The translations under genes were made by a program, and so were the position numbers. From Lachnospiraceae bacterium (GTDB taxonomy: Bacteria; Bacillota_A; Clostridia; Lachnospirales; Lachnospiraceae), in contig JAIKXO010000116.1 of the NCBI GenBank assembly GCA_024684065.1, positions 1 to 7,583 of the forward strand: a DNA stretch of 7,583 nucleotides, in the 5' to 3' direction. Shown piece after piece: positions 1 through 5,198 of the stretch. The notes under the pieces are model-generated. The model searched no databases. It saw only the letters and a list, made by a program, of their open reading frames with translations, and had not been told where the DNA came from. Numbering within the stretch: the first letter of the stretch is position 1; each line of letters begins with the position of its first letter.

Positions 1-1862
1 CCTGATATACCGTTCAACTGCTCTGCGCTGTAAAAAACCGTTCTAAATCCATGCTTTTTACAGAACGCCAAAAGCCCTTCTTCCTCCTTCTTTAAGTCTA
101 TGCTTGCAACAATTCCTATGCTTTCGTATAAAAGCCTGTTATCCTTAAGAAATTTCCGGAAAGATGTCTCTATCCGCTCCATGGCTGTCCCTTTTCTGCA
201 GCCGATGCCGAGAGCGCCTCTTTTGGGACAGAGCTTAAGGCAGTCCTTATCCGTATCCTTCACGCCGATATATACAAGCGGCAGATCCAAAGCGGCGGCT
301 GCTGATCCCTGAAGATCTGTTCCGCAGGCTTCTGTAAATTCATCCCCGTTAAATATATATCTGTAAAAATCTCTGTTTACAGCTTTTTTCTGATTTATAC
401 CATTTAAAGCCTCAGATGATACGCATGAATCAGTATCCCGGAAAGCGGCCGGAAGCAGATTCCCTTCTCTGTCAATAGGATACAGGCTCTCAAACAGGAT
501 CTCCTGCCCTTTAAGTACAGCAGATGATATGCTTTTTATTTTTTCGGGATTTATGATGACAAGCTCCTGCTCCTTTGCCCAGTTATCCACCGCGAATTTC
601 CCGTTCAGATCGGTTGCCGTTGTGATCACGGCATCCCCGCCCGTGATCTCCGCTATTCTTTCAGACAGCTCATTGGCCCCGCCTATATGCCCGCTAAGCA
701 CCGAAATAACATGTTTTCCGGCCTCATCCACCGAAACGACCGCAGGGTCATGGGCCTTGTTCCGGATAAAAGGAGCCGCCGCCCTCACGGCAATGCCCAG
801 GGCTCCTATAAAAACAAGAGCATCGGCTTCATAAAAATTCTGCTTTACCCAATTTTCAAGCGTGATATCTCTTCCGCCTCTTGTTACGGAAATATAAGGT
901 TCTTCCGTGATGGTCTCTGATCTCTTTTTATCGTTGTTTATGACCGGAATGGTACATGAATCCTCTGCTTCACCTAAGGATTTTTTTTCTGATCCGGGAC
1001 CGCTATGAAAGGAATGGGGATTCTGAATCAATCCGTCCCTGATCTTAAACGCCAGTGCCTCCCCACGGTCGGTAAAGGCTATCATCCTGATACCGCCGGC
1101 TTTTTTTCCCTTTCTGTATCCTGTCGAAAAATCATCCGCATAAAGCCTGCTTGTCTCAAAGCCGTCGCCAAGAAAGTCCCCTACTATGATAAGCGCCGTC
1201 CTGCTTATCCCGTTTTCCTTCGCCGTTTTTTCAAGCTCTGAAAGCCTGCACTTAAAGATCCTTTCTTCCTTCCAGGTAACCTTGTATACAATAGCGGCAG
1301 GCGTATCGTCATCATAGGCTCCGCCCCGTAAAAGCTCCTCCTGCACCCTGCCTATAAGCCCCATGGACAGAAAGATCACCATTGAAGCACCGTGGGAAGC
1401 AAGCATACTGAGCTTTTCTTTCTCAGGGACAGAAGTCCTTCCCTCCATCCTTGTTATTATCACGCTCTGGCTTATCCCCGCCGGAGTATACTCGGTTTCC
1501 AGGACAGAGGCTGACGCGTTAAAGCTTGATACCCCCGGGGTCAGGTCATAGCTTATCCCAAGCCTTTTAAGCTCCGCTATCTGCTCCTTTACAGCCCCGT
1601 ACAGCCCGAAGTCTCCGGAATGGAGCCTTACAATACGAATGCCGTTACTTTGCGACTCCGCATCCGAAATAAGCTCTATTACCTCCTTAAGCGTCATCCC
1701 GGCGCTGTCATAAAGCTTTGCATCATCTCTGCAAAGCCCTAAGATCAGGGGATTGACAAGACTTCCCGCATATATGACGATATCCGCTTCCTTAAGTAAT
1801 CCGGCTCCCCTTACGGTGATCAGATCCTCCGCTCCCGGACCGGCTCCCACGAAATGTACCAA
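1..1862 (-). CDS. cbiFG: CbiF-CbiG fusion: cobalt-precorrin-4 C11-methyltransferase / cobalt-precorrin-5A hydrolase (3' end cut by window)
   Basis: This is one open frame with 620 visible codons and no stop before the left edge. I read every codon. Residues 1-255 are a SAM-dependent tetrapyrrole methyltransferase of the CbiF/CobM type: VGAGPG at 5-10, LHSGDFGLYGA at 80-90 (the family usually has GDPSLYGA) and TPGVSSF from 108. From about residue 260 (MIAFTDRGE) the frame becomes CbiG: GALGIAVRA at 353-361, then LSGHIGGANEL, TTATDLNGKFAVD, and GCRKGT at 554-559 in the C-terminal domain. CbiF makes cobalt-precorrin-5A and CbiG opens its lactone, releasing acetaldehyde, so consecutive cytoplasmic steps are joined. 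The chosen start is TTG at 1862, because AAGGA at 1875-1871 lies 8 nt upstream and the protein then begins as CbiF proteins usually do. GTG at 1880 is an alternative without a Shine-Dalgarno. A TGA at 1916-1914 bounds the frame. The 106 bp after cbiD hold nothing else clear. Only the last part of CbiG seems missing, unless another domain such as CbiH follows. Confidence 0.92.
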   Translation of the reverse strand, partial: MVHFVGAGPGAEDLITVRGAGLLKEADIVIYAGSLVNPLILGLCRDDAKLYDSAGMTLKEVIELISDAESQSNGIRIVRLHSGDFGLYGAVKEQIAELKRLGISYDLTPGVSSFNASASVLETEYTPAGISQSVIITRMEGRTSVPEKEKLSMLASHGASMVIFLSMGLIGRVQEELLRGGAYDDDTPAAIVYKVTWKEERIFKCRLSELEKTAKENGISRTALIIVGDFLGDGFETSRLYADDFSTGYRKGKKAGGIRMIAFTDRGEALAFKIRDGLIQNPHSFHSGPGSEKKSLGEAEDSCTIPVINNDKKRSETITEEPYISVTRGGRDITLENWVKQNFYEADALVFIGALGIAVRAAAPFIRNKAHDPAVVSVDEAGKHVISVLSGHIGGANELSERIAEITGGDAVITTATDLNGKFAVDNWAKEQELVIINPEKIKSISSAVLKGQEILFESLYPIDREGNLLPAAFRDTDSCVSSEALNGINQKKAVNRDFYRYIFNGDEFTEACGTDLQGSAAAALDLPLVYIGVKDTDKDCLKLCPKRGALGIGCRKGTAMERIETSFRKFLKDNRLLYESIGIVASIDLKKEEEGLLAFCKKHGFRTVFYSAEQLNGIS

Positions 1863-1870
1863 ATCTTCTT

Positions 1871-1875
1871 TCCTT
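1871..1875 (-). promoter_or_regulatory. Ribosome binding site deciding a TTG start for cbiFG
   Basis: AAGGA on the minus strand ends 8 nt before TTG at 1862. The in-frame GTG at 1880 has no such site before it, so TTG is preferred. A TTG start with this site is compatible with modest expression; that is inference. Confidence 0.55.
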
Positions 1876-1968
1876 TTCACACAGAGTTTTTGCCAGAAAC
1901 AGATGATGTATCCTCAGACCTCGTGCTAAAACCCTGCGCCCGAAAATATTATTTTTACATCATCAGAT

Positions 1969-3321
1969 TTAAAGGAGTATATTCCTTCCGTCATGTTTTA
2001 CAAACATAACCGCCTCAATCCTGATACTGCTGTCCTTCTCATGCTTTCTTACCCGCTCACCCAGATGATATTCTATTTTCCGGTAAAGCGATCCTATAAC
2101 TTTTGTTCTCAGTTCCTGTGAACGGTCTTCAAGGAAGCTGAAGGCAGCATCCGTTGTAGTAAGCTCCATGATCTGCCTGCAGGTTTGTGTATCCGCCCCG
2201 CATATCGCCGCATGGGCGCAGATAAGCTCCATACGGCAGTCGGCCATCCCTGAATGGGTATTCATAATCCCCCCGGCAAGCTTTACAAGCTTTCCCGCAT
2301 GCCCTATGATAAACACCTTCTCAAAATCATCGGAGATCGTCTCATCTATGGCCTCCCCTATGAAATTAGAGCACACAACGACAGGGGCATCAGCCATTTC
2401 ATCAGCTGAAGCTCTCTTAAAAAAAGCCGCATCAGTCCGGTCAGAAGTCTGCTTTGACAGGTCTTTTACAGGAATTTCTTCCGGATCGTGCTTATGAAGG
2501 CTGCTTTGCGGTATTGCCGCCAGATTTACGGCGTCAAATAATTCTTTAATAAAATCAAGCCCGTAATTACCGGGAGTCAGTATTATTTTCCTGTTTCCGA
2601 GAGCCGCTTTCTGCCTGATCTCAAGACGTACAGCCTCTGCCCAGGCCTTTTTGCTCATCGGCTCGACTATTCCGGAGGTTCCTATGATAGAAATCCCGCC
2701 TTTTATGCCAAGGTTAGGGTTGAAAGTATATTCCGCGGTTTTTTTTCCGTCAGGCACATAGATCGTACATATTATCCCTTTGTCCGTTCCCGACTTCATA
2801 AGCTCACCAGTGAGAGCCTCCTCGATCATCCTTCTCGGAACCGGATTTATGGCGGGTTTCCCAACGGGAACCGACAGCCCGGGTTTTGTAACGATCCCTA
2901 TCCCTTCGCCTGCTTCTATGATAACTCCCGGTTCATCCTTAAGCTCCGTCCTTGCATAAATAAGAAGCCCGTTCGTTTTGTCTATGTCATCCCCTCCGTC
3001 CTTTCTTACGGCTGCGACGGCATACCTTTTTTCTCCTCCCGAATTATCCGGCATACACCCTTCTGAGTATAAAGGTTCTGTATAATCTGACTTTTGAACA
3101 GGTTGAGCACCGGAAACATCCCCTGCCGAGTACCGGCAGAGCTCTGAAACCTCCACTTTCGCCGAAACAGCTATGCCTTTCGGCGTCATTACCGACACTG
3201 TATTCAGTTTTTCTCCCGTTAACAGAAGCCTGGCCGAGGAAAGCGCGGCCATGGCCGCCGTTGTCCCGGTAGTATATCCGCATCTTAAGGTTTTTCCATC
3301 TTCAAAGGTATAAACATCCAT
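1969..3321 (-). CDS. cbiD: Cobalt-precorrin-5B C1-methyltransferase CbiD
   Basis: CbiD adds a methyl group from SAM to C1 of cobalt-precorrin-5B (the CbiG product) to give cobalt-precorrin-6A in anaerobic B12 synthesis. Motifs seen, numbered from the ATG at 3321: LRCGYTTG at 12-19, AAVRKDGGDDIDKTNGLLIYA around 103-123, PRRMIEEAL near 162-170, GGISIIGTSGIVEPMS near 208-223, CSNFIGEA at 317-324, and GHAGKLVKLAGGIMNTHS at 340-357 followed by DCRMELICAHAA. At 450 aa it is longer than typical CbiD (about 360-380). The extra length is in two polar segments, roughly residues 60-102 and 272-312. The start is uncertain. ATG 3321 gives a family-like N-terminus but has no good Shine-Dalgarno. ATG 3354 and TTG 3420 (with AGGAA just upstream) are in frame and would extend the protein by 11 or 33 residues. 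With 3321, a 123-bp gap separates it from cbiC; with TTG 3420, only 24 bp. Confidence 0.93.
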   Translation of the reverse strand: MDVYTFEDGKTLRCGYTTGTTAAMAALSSARLLLTGEKLNTVSVMTPKGIAVSAKVEVSELCRYSAGDVSGAQPVQKSDYTEPLYSEGCMPDNSGGEKRYAVAAVRKDGGDDIDKTNGLLIYARTELKDEPGVIIEAGEGIGIVTKPGLSVPVGKPAINPVPRRMIEEALTGELMKSGTDKGIICTIYVPDGKKTAEYTFNPNLGIKGGISIIGTSGIVEPMSKKAWAEAVRLEIRQKAALGNRKIILTPGNYGLDFIKELFDAVNLAAIPQSSLHKHDPEEIPVKDLSKQTSDRTDAAFFKRASADEMADAPVVVCSNFIGEAIDETISDDFEKVFIIGHAGKLVKLAGGIMNTHSGMADCRMELICAHAAICGADTQTCRQIMELTTTDAAFSFLEDRSQELRTKVIGSLYRKIEYHLGERVRKHEKDSSIRIEAVMFVKHDGRNILL

Positions 3322-3444
3322 ATTCAGCTCATCATATAGATTATTGATTTTCATCGGACAATCGATAATCATATCAGGCCAGGCGCTGCAGGAAGCAGAG
3401 GCAAGCTCCGTAAAACGCAAAGTTCCTGCGAAAAATTCCGATTT

Positions 3445-4125
3445 CTACCGCAGGAAACCATACATAATAGCGTTCATAACAGCGACTGCCACTGTACTCC
3501 CTCCCTTTCTTCCCATGGAAAGGACTGCAGGGACAGAGTATTCAAGACAGACAGACAATGCCGTCTCCTTACTTTCCAATACATTCACAAAGCCCACCGG
3601 GACCCCCGCTACAAGCTTCGGGGAAGCCTTCCCTTCCCTGATAAGCTCCGAAAGCCTTATCAGTGCCGTAGGGGCGTTTCCTATAAGATAGATTCCTTCG
3701 GGATAGAGAGAAACAGCATGCTCGATGGAAACTATAGCCCTGGTAACTCCTCTTTCCTTTGCTTCTTTTGCGATTTCTGCATCTCCCATATAGCAGACTG
3801 CCTCCGTTTGGAGCCTGCTCATAGCCGGCCTGCTAAGACCGGCCAAAATCATGTTCGTATCGGAAATTATATGACACGGGGATACCCCGGCTTTATCTTT
3901 GCAGGCCTTAAATAAGTCCGAAACCGAATCGGAAAAAGCATCCGTAAACCTGAGGGTCTCCGCAAACTCAAAGTCAGCCGTCGTATGGATCACTCTTTTA
4001 ATGATCGCAAGCTCAGGTCCTGACGGATCGTGATCTGAAAAAAAGCCTCTCTCCCTGAGCCCTTCCTCAATTATCCTCATACTCTCCGCTTCAATCTCTG
4101 CAGGAGAAAAGATCATCTTATCCAT
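3445..4125 (-). CDS. cbiC: Cobalt-precorrin-8 methylmutase CbiC
   Basis: CbiC (precorrin-8X/cobalt-precorrin-8 methylmutase) moves the methyl group from C11 to C12 to form cobyrinate, the last ring rearrangement before the amidations. The 226-aa product is full length for the family. RVIHTTADFEF at 44-54 contains His47, matching the conserved acid-base histidine. SDTNM, GNAPTALIRL and GVPVGFVNVLESKE follow in the usual order, and the protein ends in an SMGRKGGSTVAVAVMNAI segment. The start is ATG 4125 because GGTGA at 4137-4133 lies 7 nt upstream. The frame stays open for 32 more codons upstream, but those residues are unlike CbiC. It is first in the cbi run here, 176 bp after hpf, with a hairpin-rich leader and no clear promoter of its own, so readthrough from hpf is possible. 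Confidence 0.95.
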   Translation of the reverse strand: MDKMIFSPAEIEAESMRIIEEGLRERGFFSDHDPSGPELAIIKRVIHTTADFEFAETLRFTDAFSDSVSDLFKACKDKAGVSPCHIISDTNMILAGLSRPAMSRLQTEAVCYMGDAEIAKEAKERGVTRAIVSIEHAVSLYPEGIYLIGNAPTALIRLSELIREGKASPKLVAGVPVGFVNVLESKETALSVCLEYSVPAVLSMGRKGGSTVAVAVMNAIMYGFLR

Positions 4126-4171
4126 ATTTATTTCACCGGCCCAAACGCCTGAAAACAGTCTGATAAGCAAT

Positions 4172-4201
4172 CTGCCGGCCGCTTGAAAATGCAGCCGGCA
4201 G
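4172..4201. repeat. Hairpin in cbiC leader (8-bp perfect stem plus 2 bp)
   Basis: CTGCCGGC pairs with GCCGGCAG. After one C/A mismatch, two more pairs form, leaving an 8-nt loop. It ends 46 nt before the cbiC ATG. No T-run follows on either strand, so it is not a standard intrinsic terminator. It could stabilise the cbi message or insulate it; function unknown. Confidence 0.75.
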
Positions 4202-4222
4202 AACAAAATCATTTGCAGCAAT

Positions 4223-4242
4223 GGATTTACGCCAGTAAATCC
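4223..4242. repeat. Perfect 8-bp hairpin between hpf and cbiC
   Basis: GGATTTAC and GTAAATCC flank a GCCA loop. It is the middle of three hairpins in this 176-bp gap. No T-run adjoins it on either strand. Confidence 0.7.
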
Positions 4243-4255
4243 TGTCCTTATCTAT

Positions 4256-4290
4256 AACTCGGGCTCAATTAACCATATTGGACCCGAGTT
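4256..4290. repeat. 14-bp hairpin just downstream of hpf, sharing an arm with the hpf 3' end
   Basis: Arms 4256-4269 and 4277-4290 pair over 14 positions with one mismatch and one G-U, around a 7-nt loop. The middle arm (4277-4290) can instead pair with the last codons of hpf at 4306-4319, also 14 positions with one mismatch and one G-U, so the two folds exclude each other. On the transcribed strand the hairpin is followed by ATAGATAAGG, not a T-run, so simple intrinsic termination is doubtful. Confidence 0.75.
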
Positions 4291-4301
4291 ACTCCTTTTA
4301 T

Positions 4302-4832
4302 TCATAACTCAGGTTCAATCAGTCCGTATGTGTTTCCTTTTCTCTTGTATACAACATTGACCTGATCGGTTTCTGCATTGCAGAATACATAAAAGCTGTG
4401 TCCCAGCAGTTCCATCTGCACACAGGCATCCTCAGGATACATGGGCTTAACATCAAACCTCTTTGAACGTACGATCTTTATCTCGTCCTCATCCTCGAAA
4501 TCCTCATCCAGGAATTCCTGCTTAAAGCTGGTTCCCTCTTCTCTTTTTACATCTACGATCTTATTTTTATATTTCTTGAGCTGTCTTTCTATGATCTCTT
4601 CCACAAGATCGATCGAGACATACATATCATTGGAAACCTGTTCGGATCTTATTATGCTTCCTTTTACAGGGATCGTAACCTCGATCTTCTGCCTGTCCTT
4701 CTCCACACTCATGGTAACCTTGGCTTCAGTGTCCGGAGTAAAGTACCTCTCGAGCTTTCCGATCTTCTCCTCCACTGTGCTTCTTAAATTATCCGTAACC
4801 TCAATGTTCTTTCCGACAATCACGAATTTCAT
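4302..4832 (-). CDS. hpf: Ribosome hibernation promoting factor, long form
   Basis: Long HPF binds the 30S subunit and, through its C-terminal domain, pairs 70S ribosomes into inactive 100S dimers in stationary phase or starvation. The 176-aa product has the usual length and layout. Residues 1-97 are the S30AE/RaiA-type domain (MKFVIVGKNIEVTDNLRSTV, then KYFT-like LERYF and a basic IERQLKKYKNKI helix). Residues 98-118 are an acidic linker. Residues 119-176 are the C-terminal domain (RSKRFDVKPMYPEDACVQME, GHSFYVF, VVYKRKGNTYGLIEP). The start is ATG 4832, set by AAGGAG at 4846-4841 with 8-nt spacing. A promoter at 5079-5051 would give a leader of about 210 nt, unusually long and rich in pairing potential. 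The last codons contribute to an alternative hairpin with the downstream gap. Confidence 0.96.
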   Translation of the reverse strand: MKFVIVGKNIEVTDNLRSTVEEKIGKLERYFTPDTEAKVTMSVEKDRQKIEVTIPVKGSIIRSEQVSNDMYVSIDLVEEIIERQLKKYKNKIVDVKREEGTSFKQEFLDEDFEDEDEIKIVRSKRFDVKPMYPEDACVQMELLGHSFYVFCNAETDQVNVVYKRKGNTYGLIEPEL

Positions 4833-4840
4833 AACTGCCT

Positions 4841-4846
4841 CTCCTT
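4841..4846 (-). promoter_or_regulatory. Strong ribosome binding site of hpf
   Basis: AAGGAG lies 8 nt before ATG 4832 and fixes the start. A frame that opens 12 codons further upstream is therefore not the protein start. Confidence 0.8.
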
Positions 4847-4941
4847 TCCTTCTCCTGTGACCATCCATACCTGCTTTATAAAGGTACCGGGCAGCCTTCG
4901 GATAATCACGTATTTTTTAAACATGCGGTTTTTGATAGAAC

Positions 4942-4982
4942 GGCGCAAAGGCAAAGACCCCATAAATATCAGTGCCTGCGCC
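4942..4982 (-). repeat. Bulged 10-bp hairpin in hpf leader
   Basis: Six G/C-rich pairs (GGCGCA/TGCGCC), a 2-nt bulge, four more pairs (GGCA/TGCC) and a 19-nt loop. It sits inside the long-range helix proposed for the leader. Confidence 0.6.
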
Positions 4983-4991
4983 TGAATAAGC

Positions 4992-5012
4992 CCGGTCTGT
5001 TTTTCAGACCGG
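4992..5012. repeat. CCGGTCTG hairpin, copy 1 of an intergenic element
   Basis: A perfect 8-bp stem (CCGGTCTG/CAGACCGG) with a 5-nt T loop (A loop on the transcribed strand), followed on the plus strand by CTCATTTCCG. A near-identical block occurs at 7251-7280, followed by ATCATTACCG, so this is a repeated element and not a unique terminator. On the transcribed strand no T-run follows. Confidence 0.75.
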
Positions 5013-5040
5013 CTCATTTCCGGCTGTGATACTTTTCCAT

Positions 5041-5054
5041 TACTGAAATCAGTA
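5041..5054. promoter_or_regulatory. Dyad overlapping the hpf -10 box
   Basis: TACTGA, AA, TCAGTA form a perfect 6-bp inverted repeat. It covers part of the -10 box (5056-5051) and the predicted start point, where a repressor would block initiation. No regulator can be named. Confidence 0.4.
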
Positions 5055-5079
5055 TATCATTTTATCGTGCATGGTGCAA
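5051..5079 (-). promoter_or_regulatory. Predicted sigma-A promoter of hpf
   Basis: The -35 box is TTGCAC (5079-5074), the spacer is exactly 17 nt, and the -10 box is TATACT (5056-5051) with an upstream TG (TGATATACT), an extended -10. It begins directly after the terminator-like hairpin of the upstream gene, which supports an independent hpf transcription unit. Confidence 0.72.
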
Positions 5080-5080
5080 G

Positions 5081-5114
5081 AAAGCTCTTGAATCTCTGAA
5101 GATCCAAGAGCTTT
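5081..5114 (-). terminator. Terminator-like hairpin after the NlpC/P60 gene
   Basis: AAAGCTCTTG pairs with CAAGAGCTTT over 10 bp. After an A/C mismatch, ATCT/AGAT adds four pairs around a 4-nt loop. On the transcribed strand the stem ends in TTT and continues CTTGC, a short T-rich tail. It lies 85 bp downstream of the hydrolase stop and directly before the hpf -35 box. The tail is weak, so termination may be partial. Confidence 0.6.
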
Positions 5115-5138
5115 ACCATATGCCTTTATTCAGCTGAT

Positions 5139-5177
5139 CCGGCGGCAGCCGCGCGAGAGCGCATGGCTTTTAGCCGG
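5139..5177. repeat. Nested hairpin with GNRA-type GAGA loop (plus-strand sense)
   Basis: An outer CCGGC/GCCGG stem encloses GCC-GCGC-GAGA-GCGC-(AT)-GGC, with a 4-by-5-nt internal loop between. It starts 21 nt downstream of the hydrolase stop codon. It may act with the 5081-5114 hairpin as a 3' end structure. The GAGA tetraloop occurs on the plus-strand sense; the message carries the complement. Confidence 0.6.
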
Positions 5178-5198
5178 AGTTTCGGACATCATTATGAT

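Larger units (their letters stand above)
4833..5044 (-). ncRNA. Long, potentially structured 5' leader of hpf
   Basis: The leader runs from the predicted transcription start near 5044 to the hpf ATG. On the RNA strand it can form the CCGGTCTG/CAGACCGG hairpin (4992-5012) and a larger hairpin (4942-4982) with GGCGCA/TGCGCC and GGCA/TGCC stems split by a 2-nt bulge. It can also form a long-range 7-bp helix between ACCGGGC (4996-4990) and GCCCGGT (4892-4886) that competes with the first hairpin. A structured RNA family called the raiA motif is known near raiA/hpf genes in Firmicutes; I cannot confirm membership by eye. The same DNA holds a 62-codon frame (5017-4829) whose TGA overlaps the hpf ATG as ATGA. 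Confidence 0.45.

Noticed and set aside
1900..1968. Remnant of another methyltransferase start after cbiD (frame reading VKIIFSGAGF then stop)
   Set aside because: Ten residues resembling a GAGPG start are too few, and there is no further similarity downstream.
3322..3420. 33-residue N-terminal extension of CbiD from TTG 3420
   Set aside because: It does not resemble CbiD N-termini; kept only as an alternative because AGGAA lies close upstream.
4126..4301. Cobalamin riboswitch before cbiC
   Set aside because: Expected by pathway, but no B12 box (GCCACTG-like) and no matching core was found; the gap is also short for the full aptamer. Control may lie elsewhere.
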